A DNA stretch of 64,000 nt from Rhizoclosmatium globosum (taxonomy: Eukaryota; Chytridiomycota; Chytridiomycetes; Chytridiales; Chytriomycetaceae), in contig MCGO01000008.1 in the NCBI GenBank assembly GCA_002104985.1, positions 1-64,000 of the forward strand, written 5' to 3'. Both the position numbers and the translations under genes were made by a program. Under the pieces are notes generated by a model that saw only the letters and a list, made by a program, of their open reading frames with translations, ran no database searches and was not told the origin of the DNA. Positions 31,435-43,035 of this stretch are shown piece by piece (position 1 is the stretch's first letter; each line of letters starts with the position of its first letter).

Positions 31435-34196
31435 ATGCCGTTCGAAAAGCTGGTTGCCATCATCAAAGCGATTGTGGTCCCCTCCGAAAGAGCCCTTGTT
31501 CCAAAACGAAGACAAGAATCGAATAAGACCCTTGCCGCTGAAGGGGACTTTTCTGGAGGTATCGGATGAGCTAATCATGAGCAACTTAGTTAAAGCTTAC
31601 TTGACAGCATCAGGTTCCAAGGGTCCGAACACGAATGGCCCGATCAAATACAATGCCATGAGTACGATTAGTCCATGCATATTGCTGTGATCCGTTGCTG
31701 ATGTTTGATGAACAGGTCAATTAACTCTTCAGGTTCGAACAGAGTCTAACACAACACTCGTGGATTCATTCGAAGGTAAAGGATACCTGACTTCGAAAAC
31801 CTTCTTAATAATCCAATCTATCTATCTATAGGCCTCGCGGTGGACACAGCGGAAGGTACTTATCCTCGTCTAGTTGAACCACTGAAAAGAACCACACCCC
31901 CACCTCCTCCAAATTAGATCGCACTGCTTTCCACGAACTAAAAGCCTCTCAAAAGTGGGTCCAATGCGTCACAGGAATCGACTTTGATCAACCCGAACTC
32001 TCAAAATGCGAGAAATACTCAACAATCTCCCACGTGTGGGGCAAAGCCGGTTCTCTCGTGGCTGGAAGCGGTTGTCGCTGGGTCGTCCGTTTGAATAACG
32101 ACCCGCTCAAGTTTCACGTGCTTCAGCATATCATCTCAAACCACGAGGATGGGAAGTCGGTGTGGCTGGATGTGAAGGATCAACCGCAATACGATGCAGC
32201 AGGAAACTGTGTAAACCCCGACCTTCAAGCTGCACAGGTCAAAGCGATGGCCTACGTTTACTATTTTTCGGAGCATACGTATATTTTGATTGAACAAGAC
32301 CTGAGTCGCAAGAAAACCTTGATTGAAAAGGCAAGTCAAACAAGAAAGTTTCCAACGAGGGTCGCGTTTCCTCATACCCCTAGCGATATTTTGGTTCGCA
32401 TTGCTGGATACGATATTTTCATTCTCATCAGCGCGGAACAACTTGTCAGTGGCTTGAAAGAGCGGATTTTCTGGTTCACCAATGTTCCACCGGCTTGCCA
32501 GGAACTTACGTTGATTTCTAACGATAGGCAAGTAAAATTGAACGATTCGAAAACTCTCCATAGTTGCCAAATTATCAATGGCTCACTCATATCGATGGTT
32601 CAAATTCCAGCCAAATACACTTCGGAAAAGAAAAGTCAAGATGATACAGCAAACGAAATATCGTATGAGGTTGAAAGCCTTTCGCGGTACATCAGTGTGA
32701 TGCTATTTGATTTCCTATCGGGAACTGAATACAGAAATCGAGTTTGGTGTCTTCAAGAAGAAGTTCTCTCAAAGAGCAAATCCATAATCTTTTGGACCAA
32801 TGAAGGAACTGCAGAATCAATTTCTGTGGAATGGCTCGCTGGACTGTTTAAGCAAAATCTGCCAATCTGGAAGGCTGATTTACAGGACAGCAACTCAGAG
32901 CTATCCAGCTCCATAAAACTATTATTTGGAATCAAGGGCCGCTATAATTTGCTCGAAAAACTCGGAATTTCAGAAACAGTTGCGTTTCACGAAGAGTTTG
33001 GGGAGGACAGGGACTCAGTCAACTGGCTGGTTGCTGATCAAAGTACCGTTGCCTCGGGTGATTACACAACGTTTATAGAAACACTTCCAAAGCGAATCTA
33101 CTTCCACGAAAACACATTGGGATTTTTCAAAGGAGTCCAGCATCCTGATACAGTCTGGGAAAACTACTTTTCTTCTTACAGCCGAAGCTCAAAGTACCTC
33201 AAAGATCAAGTCTTCGCATTCAACAAGCTTCTTGGAATCCAAATCACGTCCGACTATAATACTGCGACTCTTGATGAAATTTTTGGAGAGTGGAATCAGG
33301 CGCTTATTGCGAAAGGATATGTTGGTTTCGGATGGCGAGGCTTAAATGGAACTAGGTACGGCTCCGAACGGGAGGAAGAGATTTTTGACAATGCAAAGAT
33401 GCTTCAATTCATGGACGAATTCGATTTGAAGGGGAAAATCTTCTATAATTTGCCTGCAGATAAAAGGGGAGGGGAAGGGGTTGCCTTTGAGTTGGACGGA
33501 TGCATTAAACCAATGCCGTACGCAGAAAAGAAATTAGAAGTATGGAAATCTGAATACGTTCAACGCAAGTCAATGTCGTGGTGTATGGATTCAAACTGGC
33601 TCTTTGGAAGAGACAACCAAACGGAACACAGTACTTTAGACGGAAGCCTTCTAAAGCATCGCTTCGGAGAAATGGCAACTTGCCGTCGAGAGTGGGGTTT
33701 TGGGGCACCACTCGCCTTAGTATCCAAAACCGGGAAGCCTCTGACTTTACGCGACGAAGCCCTTCTTCACACTTTGGGACCGATTCCACCTGTTACAACA
33801 TTCGACTCCAGTAAATTTCTGGGCACATTTTATGCTCGCGATTTGTACGCTGAATTTTGTAAAGTTGGACAAGCTCGTAAATACGGCCTGAAAGACAATG
33901 ACTTCACAAAGGAGATTTATTTCTGTGTTGGAAAATACGGTGAGACTGTTCGTGTATGTTTTGTAGAGTTGGAAACAGTTCTTGGAGTGGAGCTTCACGT
34001 TGGCGCGCGTAATCAGACGGACGGTAAACAGTTTCTTGAGGGGGACGATGCCGAATGCAGCTTGGTGTTGGTTAGGAATACTGGTGATGGATGCTTTATT
34101 CCCATTGCAACTGCCTCAGTTCATGTCCACTCTGGTCTCGTTGCATTGAATAAGTCTTTGCTTCAATTTGGTAAGGATAAGGACCTGACAATTTAA
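31435..34196 (+). CDS. HET-domain-like protein with inserted ubiquitin-like domain
   Basis: Five exons: 31435-31558, 31614-31661, 31716-31775, 31832-31855 and 31918-34196, give 844 residues. HET-domain features are YSTISHVWG (119-127), VWLDVKDQPQYD (167-178), an AMAYVYYFSEHTYILIEQD block, and RVWCLQEEVL (about 361-370). These are the conserved blocks of heterokaryon-incompatibility proteins. Between the second and last block, about residues 245-316 look like a ubiquitin fold: a beta strand, LKERIFWFTNVPP, QELTLISNDRQVKLND, then SCQIINGSLISMV. The remaining 450 residues are unrecognised. HET proteins act in self/non-self recognition or stress-induced cell death in other fungi. The ubiquitin-like insert suggests a link to ubiquitin signalling, but that is inference. 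I chose the ATG at 31435 over an overlapping frame because all later junctions then keep phase. Confidence 0.75.
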
Positions 34197-34362
34197 TCAT
34201 AGCACATGGTTTGAAGATGTTAGATAGAAATAAAGTTCTTGTCATCGAAACATTAAATATTGCAGATACACAAATCATATATCTGTATTATCAAACATTT
34301 ACATCTGATTTTATGATGAGCGTATTTTGGCTTCATAGAGCTCTTATCGACAACTTGTATCA

Positions 34363-34436
34363 GCTCTTGTGGCTTAGTTGGTCAAAGCGTCGGTCTCATA
34401 ATCCGAAGGTCACCAGTTCGACTCTGGTCAAGAGCA
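34363..34436 (+). tRNA. tRNA-Met (CAT), no intron
   Basis: The acceptor stem pairs GCTCTTG with CAAGAGC. The D arm is GCTT-AGTTGGTCA-AAGC. The anticodon loop is CTCATAA, giving CAT. The T arm is ACCAG-TTCGACT-CTGGT. A TTTT pol III terminator follows within a few bases. A and B boxes are canonical. One U-U pair closes the anticodon stem. Confidence 0.95.
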
Positions 34437-34690
34437 CGTTTTGCCAGCGATGAGGATGTTGGTTGGAGAGTGAGTGGGGAGGTTGGTTGGTTCGGGGCGC
34501 GACCTTACTGGAAACCCACAGCACCAAAGTCAACCTGCCGCAATTTTCATTCTCTGTTTACGGCTGTCATTGTCAATAAGACTTGCGTGTTTTGTTTAAA
34601 GTTCATTTTCTTATCTGAGTAGCGCCCGTGTGATACGTTCTTTCCGTGCTACGATCGCGTGCAAATGCCTTTTCTTTCACTATTCTACGC
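34363..34690 (+). repeat. tRNA-Met-headed dispersed repeat, copy A
   Basis: Similarity to the copy at 55368 starts exactly at the tRNA and continues about 250 bp past the pol III terminator. Shared blocks include CGCGACCTTACTGGAAA, GCAATTTTCATTCTCTGTTTA and TACGTTCTTTCCGTG. Sequence upstream of the tRNA is not shared. This is the layout of a tRNA-derived SINE or of a duplicated segment. Confidence 0.75.
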
Positions 34691-34812
34691 AAACGGCAGG
34701 CCTGTTACAGACATGAATTCATTTCCCCACAAGTCATTTCCCCACATTCTCAAACCCACCATAAAAACTCATTCCTTCTTTTCCACCAAATGTGCACCAA
34801 ACTCGTTTCGAA

Positions 34813-35943
34813 ATGGCGATTCTACCATCCAAAGCAAGCATGGTCCCACTGCGCTCAATGGCTCCAACGTTCTCTGCATCCAACTTGAATGCACCCACCA
34901 CGACATCAACGACACGAAGCCTTCTGATTGCTGGAATAGTTCTCGCTGTCCTTGTCACGTTCTCCATCTTAACAGCATCCATCATCCTTCTTCTCAAAGT
35001 CCGAACGCGTTCTGTCTCGTCCAAACCCAACCTTGTCCGACCAACCAACCCAACCACATCGTCACCTAAAGTCAAACCACCACCACCACCTAAAACAGAA
35101 ACAGAAAACAACAACAGCAACCACGATCACAATCACAATCACATTGAACCACACTTCACCGCACCCGAACTCATCCGCGACATGATCATTGGCCTAAGCG
35201 ACGGCCTCACAGTTCCTTTCGCACTTTCCGCAGGTCTTTCTGGCCTCGGCGACAGTCGTTTGGTTGTACTGGCTGGAATCAGCGAACTCGTCGCAGGAGC
35301 AATATCAATGGGCATTGGCGGGTACCTCTCCTCCAAATCCGAGATGGATCATTGGACGGCCGAGGAAGCGCGAGAGTGGGCAGAAGTTGTGAGGGTGCCT
35401 GAAGTGGAGGAACAAGAAGTTGTGGACGTGTTTGAAGGGTATGGAATGGGGAGGAGTGAGTTGGGACCGTTGTTGAAGCGGTTTCGGGAGGATCCCGCGG
35501 TGTGGGTGCAGTTTATGATGCGGTTTGAGCTTGGGTTGGAGAAACCTGACGCGAGTAGGGTCTGGATATCAGCAGGCGTGATTGGGGGGTCTTATTTTGT
35601 GAGTGTTCAATGAGTTCCTGTGTCTTAGTTCTCACGCGTCATTTGCTGATACTAGATGGGCGGCCTTGTCCCGCTGATCCCGTATATGATTGTACCCAAT
35701 TCAAGAAACGCGTTGATTGTGTCGATTTCAGCTACTTTGGTGGTTCTTTTCATGTTCGGTTACGTCAAGGCTCGAGTATTGGGAGTTCCGCGCGTTCTCC
35801 AGTCTGCAAGTGAGTTTTCCTCGTTCTTTGTATTAAGTGAAGTGATTCTACTTATTATTCCATCAGTTGAAATGACATTATTGGGAGCCGGAGCAGCAGG
35901 AGCAGCATTTGGGATCAGCAAGCTTCTTCCCACGCCAATCTAA
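34813..35943 (+). CDS. VIT/CCC1-family metal transporter
   Basis: Three exons, 34813-35598, 35656-35809 and 35867-35943, give 338 residues. An extra N-terminal membrane helix (SLLIAGIVLAVLVTFSILTASIILLL) precedes a Pro-rich and His-rich linker (NHDHNHNHIEPH). The VIT domain follows: DMIIGLSDGLTVPFALSAGLSG in helix 1, LVVLAGISELVAGAISMGIGGYLSSKSE in helix 2, an Arg/Glu-rich cytosolic loop, then helices with GGLVPLIPYMI and GAGAAGAAFGI. Family members move Fe2+ or Mn2+ into vacuoles in exchange for protons. The His-rich linker could bind metal. Shared helix 1 and 2 motifs make the family call firm; the extra N-terminal helix is unusual. Confidence 0.9.
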
Positions 35944-36029
35944 GAACAATCTGACATTAAATACATTTATTGCTTTTGTTATTCCTATTCCAATGAATCA
36001 AAACAAAACAAAACAAAAGACAAGTCAAA

Positions 36030-38514
36030 ATGGGGTTTCCGCCACCTTCTTCGACCTCGTCCAAAGACGCAGCCGATGCGCACCACCAACGCACCGTCTT
36101 TGGTCTTCTCGCATCGCTTCTTGGCGACGATGACGACGACGAAGACGACGAGAATCAAGGAACAAGAACAAGGACAGCCTGGGCTTCGCGGCCTCCTCCG
36201 ACAAACTCGAACCGCGGATTCAACAACGCCGAACTCAGAAAAGAAAAGAATGATTTGTGGCTGGGCCGTGGCGGTGGTGGCGGTGGTGGTGCGGGATACG
36301 AAACGCAACTTGAAAGTGGTGACAGCCAAGCATCGACGCTGAATTCGAACTATCCCGCATTTGGATTGGGCGGCCATCGGACCCACTTGGACATTGGAAG
36401 TAGCGAATACAAGAGCAATGCCTTGGAACGGGGCGATAGTGATACAAGTCCGTGGAACCTTGGACTTGATGTGGCTTCCGATGGTGCACGGGATCGTGTT
36501 CATAGCTTCAATAGTATCAACAGTAGTAGTGGTGGTGATGGTGGACGCGGTGGTTTGGTGATGGGACGCGATGCGTTGGACAGTTGAGTCATCCTTGTTT
36601 TTCTCTCCGCCTCCGCACACCCCTTCCTATTCTCACACTAAACCTCCTTCCACCTGCATCACAGACTTTGCTTCTATTTCGCTGCTGAATCAAGATGATG
36701 GACACTTGTTTTCTAACGTGCAGCAAAATCAGCAGCAATTCCAAGACTCTTCTTTCGACTTTAACATGAGAAAGGACAGTCCGTTTACTAATCAACAACT
36801 GTATCAACAAACCGGATACGTTCAAGAAACTGCTCAATATCAGCAGTACGCGTCAATGTCCACTGATTCCAATCATCGTTTTGAATCGTCGAACTCCATC
36901 CAGTTCCAGCCACAGGCAAACCAACAACAAATCCAGACCCCTGTCAATCAAGCGTATTCTTCTCAATATGTTAAGCACGACTATCAGCGTGAAGACCGTC
37001 GCGATTTTCAGCAAAGCTTTGATCATAACTATGGACAATCGGCTAGTTTGATGATGCAGCAACCCCAAGAAATCTCTCAACAGCAGCAACAGTATTCGCG
37101 CCAGCGCCAACATTCAGATTCAATGCTCTACCAACAGTCTGTTCACCAACAACAGTATCAACAGCAGCAGCAGCAGCAACAACAACAACAGCTGCCACAG
37201 CATCAAAAACAGCAAAATTGGCAATCCCGTCCCTCCAGCCAGTTGCAATCGAGATCTCTCTTGCCACCACAAACACTACAAACGAAAAACTCATCCCAAG
37301 GCTATCAGACCTCAACCCAACATAGTCAGCAACAACAGCAACAAGTTGACTCTTATCGCCGGCGTTCGGCGTCTTCGTCAATGTCCCTTTCAACCCAAAT
37401 GTACTCACCAATCGAGCCGTCGTTGCCCACAAAACCAGGCCTTCGCGTGACAGCTCAAGAGTATAAACCATTCCACGACTCTGCATCTTCGCCATACCAT
37501 CCTCCAAGCGTCACAGCTCGGTTTTCGTCATCTTCGTCATCCTCTACATCGACTGTATCGTTTCCGACGCCTCCGCTGACTCGCAGATCTTCGGCAGTCA
37601 CAATTTCTCCTCCAACGTTTCCAAAGCAACCAAGTCGACAATCTCCGCAGACTCCAGTTACGCTTCAAAGTCTTCAAGCGCAAGAATACCAACCACCAGA
37701 ACAGACTGCTGTTCCGCCACTTGTGCCAGCAACTGCTGCAGAGAACGTTGCTCAAATGATTCGCGAACGCAACTTAAACCCACCACTAACCTACTTTGAG
37801 CCGCGTCATCCAAACGTAAGCTGCACCCCATTTGAAAAAACTTTTCTAAACCATACCAAACCGCAGGCGCGCTTCTTCATCATCAAATCGTTCCGCGAAG
37901 ACCACATTTACAAGTCAATCAAACACTCAGTCTGGTCCTCCACAGAAATTGGAAACAAACGCCTCCACCAAGCATACCTCCTTGCAAACCCCCTCGCCCT
38001 TGCACCCCTCCAACAATCCCAATCCACATCCGACACCTCCAAACCCCCACGCCTCCGCGCGTCCACCGCCCCCGTCTCCTCAAAACCAGCCACACAAACC
38101 GGCGGCCCCATCTACCTCTTCTTCTCCGTCAACGGATCCGGCCACTTTTGCGGCCTCGCAGAAATGACATCCCCCGTCTCCCCCTCCCCACTCAAAATCT
38201 TTTCCCCGTCCCCTTCCCCATCCACCTCCTCAACACAGTCCTCAGCATCGTTAGCCACAGAATACACGTCCCTCTTCTCCGTTCGATGGATATACATCCG
38301 GGATATCCCAAACCAGATGCTTCGACACTTGCGTGTCCCTGCGAATGAGGGGAAAGCCGTGACGAACAGTAGGGACACGCAGGAGGTGTTGGGGGATGTT
38401 GGGTGGTCGATGGTTGAGATATTTGGACGTGCTTGTGAGGGTGGTGGACGTGGGACGTGTTTGTTGGATGATTGGGGGTGGTATGAGGGGAGGGAGAATG
38501 GGGACGGGAAGTAA
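36030..38514 (+). CDS. YTH-domain RNA-binding protein with altered binding pocket
   Basis: Three exons, 36030-36582, 36665-37815 and 37867-38514, give 783 residues. The first 385 residues are disordered: acidic and Gly-rich, then very Gln-rich with polyQ tracts. The YTH domain starts near residue 385: ARFFIIKSFREDHIYKSIKH, VWSSTEIGNKRL, IYLFFSVNGSGHFCGLAEM, VRWIYIRDIPN, LRHLRV, VTNSRDTQEV. YTH proteins bind N6-methyladenosine in RNA through an aromatic cage. The first cage Trp is present in VWSST. The segment that should carry the other two is replaced by a Ser/Pro-rich stretch. The C terminus after TQEV is short. Its genomic neighbour genes give no functional clue. Confidence 0.88.
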
Positions 38515-38787
38515 GAGTGAGTGGTTTTTTGCTGTGAAGAGGGGGATATTTATGTCTCTCTGTCTTTCCCTTTTTCGGGGGAGGGTTTATTATGTATATT
38601 TACTTTTTTAGCTGCTAACCTTGCTGAGTTCATTTTTGCTGCGTGTATACCCCTTGTATAAAATAACCCTTATCCTTGCTGATATATACTCACAATTTCC
38701 TTTCGGTATCTGTCGGGTTAGTGTGGCTCTATTTTTGGATCGTTGCTATCCCACGAGGGTGTTCCCCAAAAAAACTTACCCGCTCAA

Positions 38788-40190
38788 ATGGAAGTTCCAA
38801 CTGTCGAGGCATCACCGCCCGTCCAACCACAAAAGAAGGAAGGAATATCACAAGACACGAAGAACCTTATCTTCCGTATCACATTCATCCTATCAATCCT
38901 ACTTTGGCGATATGGAACATTCAAACACTGGCTCATAGTGACCTTGATCTGTGCCTGGGCGGATTCAGACAGGTAACAAAGTATTCTATTGTGTGTTTAT
39001 AAATGGCTGCTTACGTGGAAGGGAATCCTTCACAGAAACGCCCTTCATTTGTACAACGAGTTTATGAAGTGGCCACACTATGACATCCGCGATTACACTC
39101 CACCAAACACTCTCATTACAAAGATCTTCTCAGCTCCATTACACTACCTCTTTCCAATGAAATGTAACCCCTCCCTTAAACCCTTTCTAAGAAAGCCACA
39201 CTAAACACCTCCAACATACAGGTGAAGGCCTCGAAAACATTCCCCAAAACGGCCGCTTCCTCCTCGTCGGGAACCACCAAAACATGATCATGGATTCATC
39301 CTCATTTGTCACATCCCTCTACTTTTGGACCGGGTTCTGGATCAGACCCATGACAGACAGGTCGCACTACAAGATCCCACTCGTGAAGCATTACTTGCAG
39401 AGTGTAGGCTGTTTCGAAGCGAATCCAGAGAATTGCGCGAAAATGATGGAGGCTGGGAAACCGCTTTTGGTTTGTGAGTACCATACATCACATTACTACA
39501 AAACAGGGTGTGTTTAATTTCATCCCCCCCGGGGCGGGCTCCTATTTAGATCCAGGCGGTTCCGCAGAGGTATTCAAAGACGAAAGAATCCCCCCGTACA
39601 CACTCGTCTGGAAAGACAACGCCGGCTTCGCGAAACTCGCCGCAAAACACGGATACACAATCATCCCCTTCGCGTCCGTCGGTTTCGAAGACTGCATGAA
39701 GATATGGTTCTCGATTCCAGCATACTATCTGTTTTCACTGCTTGGCGATAAACGCGGGAAATCCGAGTACGAAAAGTATATGGCTTCTTCTTCTTCGTCG
39801 TCGTCCTCCTCGTTTTCGTCAGTCACGTCTCCGATTGGGTCTCCTGTTGCGTCGCCTTCGACAATGACGGATCCGGCGTTCAAGGCGTATTCGAAGGGGT
39901 ATGTTCCTCCGCCGGTTGCAGATACTCGGATCCCGATTTACGCGCCGTGGACGCTTCGACCGCAGGCGAATTATGTTGTGTTTGGGAAGCCGATTGATGC
40001 AAGTGCGTATTCGCCTGTTGATAAGGAGTCTGTGTTTGAATTGCGAGATGTGACGAGGAGTGCGGTGTTGCAGTGTATTGAGAGAGGGAAGGAGTTGCAA
40101 ACTGCGGACCCGGACCGGTTTACGGATGTTCTGGGTGGAATCCTGGGAGAGAAGAGAGGCGCTGCTGGGAAAAAGGTGAAGGAAGAGTAA
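38788..40190 (+). CDS. acyltransferase-like protein (LPLAT/DGAT2 superfamily, TMEM68-like), tandem copy 1
   Basis: Four exons, 38788-38972, 39036-39163, 39222-39473 and 39550-40190, give 401 residues. A membrane helix near residues 30-55 is followed by an NHQN motif in FLLVGNHQNMIMD, the likely catalytic His, and by VYPGGSAEVFKDERIPPYTLVWK and IIPFASVGFED. These resemble the TMEM68 / phytyl-ester-synthase branch of glycerolipid acyltransferases rather than true DGAT2, which has HPHG. It probably acylates a lipid at the ER. A poly-Ser tract (about residues 265-285) is unique to this copy. The C-terminal PWTLRPQANYVVFGKPI is shared by all three copies. Confidence 0.82.
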
Positions 40191-40371
40191 TAGTTGCCTC
40201 ATGGATGTGATTGTTTTGGAATTGGCTGGACCTCATAAGCATTTCTTTTTTTTGCGTTGATCATACATATGGACCTCTTACAGAATAGAAAAAACCTGAA
40301 TAAATAGTTTTTAAGTTTAAGATTTCATCCATGTGCTTTTTTTGGGAAACAGACTCACTTTTACAACGACA

Positions 40372-41588
40372 ATGTTTGACGAATCCGTTCCAGTGTGGAT
40401 GGATACATTACTTCTCATAATTGGACTGAGACTGATTTGGCAGTACGTATTGCTAATGGTAAGCTCACAGTACTAACTTCAAAGGCAGACTCGCAACAGT
40501 GTCATACACAGCCTTCATGGCCCTGCCCGATGGAAACATATTAGCCTACAAGCCACCTCCAAATTGGCTGATTGCTCTTCTTGCCAAACCGTTGGCTGCC
40601 TTGTTTCCAGTGAAATGTTGGTCTGATTCTGTGACGGCCCTGAATATCTAACACCGAAATACCACAGCCAAGGGCCTCCAAAACATACCTTCACACGGAC
40701 GAATCATATTTGTAGGAAACCACCAGAACTATAGCATGGACGTTCCCAACGTTTGCACGTACATTTACTGGAATACTGGAATCTACCTCCGCCCATTCGT
40801 TGATAAAATCCGTGCGTAGCCATACTATCTTGTCATATCATCGTGTGTTTTTTTCTGAAACGAGGTTTTGATAGACTTTCGCCTACCTTTCAACAAGCAC
40901 TTCTTTACCTGGCTCGGCGGCATAGAAGGAACCCGAGAAAACTGCGAAACATTGATGAAAGCGGGTTGCCCTTTGTTGGTGTATCCTGGTGGTGCAAGCG
41001 AAAACTTGAAAGACGAACGGATTCCGAAATACTTGTTGCTTTGGAAAGACCATGTCGGATTTGCAAAGATGGCGGCGAAGCATAACTATACAATTATTCC
41101 GTTTTCGTCGGTTGGGTTTGAGGATATGGTACAGTCTCTGTTTTTTTTTTTTGAAGAGTGTAAACTGACGCATTCTTTCATAGTTCCAGATCTGGTTTTC
41201 AATACCGTCATACTACATTTTCACGCTCCTCGGAGACTCAAGAGCCAAGAAAGAGCGAGTCTTACATAAACAAGCGTCAAAAAACACCCCTCCTCCAACC
41301 CCACACCAAACGTTCTCAAAAGGATACAAAGCACCCCCATTTCCAGACACAAGAATACCTGTTTACGCGCCATGGACATTCAGGCCTCAATCGAATTACT
41401 GCGTTTTCGGAACCCCAATTGAAACAACGAATTTCGATGCAGACGATTCCGAGAGCGTATTCGCGTTACGTGATGTTGTAAGAGACGCTGTAGAGAAATG
41501 CGTGGAACAGGCGAAGGAGATGCAAGTTTCAGATACAGAAAGGTTCACGTTCAGGTTCTTTGGGGAGAGGAAGGAGAAAACGAAATAA
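40372..41588 (+). CDS. acyltransferase-like protein (LPLAT/DGAT2 superfamily, TMEM68-like), tandem copy 2
   Basis: Five exons, 40372-40442, 40489-40616, 40668-40811, 40875-41128 and 41184-41588, give 333 residues. The order of motifs matches copy 1: IIFVGNHQNYSMD, LLVYPGGASENLKDERIPKY, IIPFSSVGFEDM, APWTFRPQSNYCVFG. The N terminus is shorter and lacks the hydrophilic leader of copy 1. An intron inside the GFEDM motif is absent from copy 1 but present in copy 3. Exon 2 has the same length (128 nt) as in copy 1. The gene starts 180 bp after copy 1 ends. Confidence 0.82.
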
Positions 41589-41623
41589 ATAGTCTTTTTC
41601 TGTTATTAAGGCGCCTCATAAAA

Positions 41624-42959
41624 ATGATGAAAAAGGCACCAATAGCCAAATTGTATCACTGGACATTCCGGTTGATCTTCGCCACCCTCTTCCTGCACCT
41701 CTATCACTCTGCGTCTCCGTATACGCTATACATTGGCTTTGTTTTGTTCTTCGTTCTCGATCCGAGAGGGTATGCTTCCCTGTTTTGTATCGAGTTGTGT
41801 CAATCCATATTCCCAGAACGTTTTACGATGCTTTCATGGCTCTTGCAGATTTTGACGACCTCTCATTCAAGCCGCCTCCAAACTGGTTGATATACTTGTT
41901 TGCGAAACCGTGGCATATTCTGTTCCCTGTCAAATGTTTGAGTCTGACTTAGTAGGAAACGCGACTAATCCTTCTTCTTAAATACTAGGCGAAGGTCTGG
42001 AGAATATTCCAAAAGATGGAAGATTCTTGCTTGTCGGAAATCATCAAAACTGGGTCTCCGATTGCATCTTGTTCCTATCGTTTGTGTTTGGTGAGTTCCA
42101 AACCCCCAAACGAAACGTGTACAGTCTAAAAGAAGTCACAACAGGGAAACAGGCCACTTCATACGTCCACTCATTGACAATCTCCGTAATACACTGCTGC
42201 TTTAACCTCGCTTTCTAATCTCCAAAACAACATGATCAGACGGCACAATCCCAATCCATAAACACATATTCCGTTACGCAGGCGGAATATTTGCCTCTCC
42301 TGAGAAATGCAGCGTGATGATGGACCACGACACCCCACTCCTCGTATACCCAGGCGGTGCGATTGAAAACTGGAAAGATGAACGGATTCCAAAGTACACA
42401 CTCATGTGGAAAGACCGCGCAGGGTTTGTAAAGTTGGCTGCGAAGCATGGGTATACGATTGTCCCGTTCGCGTCAGTTGGGTTTGAGGATATGGTGAGAA
42501 TTGTCGTTGATGGTTTTTCCTGTTGATTTTGAGCCACGTTACAAGGCTGAGATATGGTTCTCGATACCGGCGCATTATTTTCTTTCGTTTTGTGGGGATC
42601 ATGGTCGTGCGGAATTGGAGAGGAGACGAAGTTCGAGAACGTCGTCGCACCCTGACATATCCAAGCCACGATTCTCGAAAGGATATATCGCACCTCCTGT
42701 TCCTGATTGCCGTCTTCCAATTTACAAGCCATGGACATTCAGGCCTCAATCGAACTATATTGTATTTGGTCCAGCGATTGAAACTCGTGGTGTGGACTCA
42801 AGCAATGCTGAGAGCGTGTTTGAGTTGAGGGATCACGTCCGAGATGCGGTTGAGAAAGGAATTCGACGGGGACTTGATATGCAACGTAATGACACTCAGC
42901 GATACACAACTCTCAAGACCGTTTGGAACGCCATCATCGGAAACAAAGAGAAGTCATGA
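41624..42959 (+). CDS. acyltransferase-like protein (LPLAT/DGAT2 superfamily, TMEM68-like), tandem copy 3
   Basis: Six exons, 41624-41769, 41817-41935, 41989-42090, 42153-42185, 42240-42493 and 42546-42959, give 355 residues. Two N-terminal hydrophobic helices (LIFATLFLHLYH, YTLYIGFVLFFVL) precede KPPPNW and FLLVGNHQNWVSD. LLVYPGGAIENWKDERIPKY, IVPFASVGFEDM and PWTFRPQSNYIVFG follow. The 33-nt fourth exon is supported by alignment of HFIRPLIDNL with RPFVDKI in copy 2. The start lies only 35 bp after the stop of copy 2, so its promoter must be very short or overlap that gene. Confidence 0.8.
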
Positions 42960-43035
42960 GAAATATCGTGTTTCAATAATAAGCCATATTAAACGCAGCT
43001 ATATGAAGTTCAAATGAAAGTAAAATGCAGAAATT

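Noticed and set aside
35985..37507. Long minus-strand frames opposite the YTH gene
   Set aside because: They are shadows of Gln- and Gly-rich coding sequence on the plus strand.
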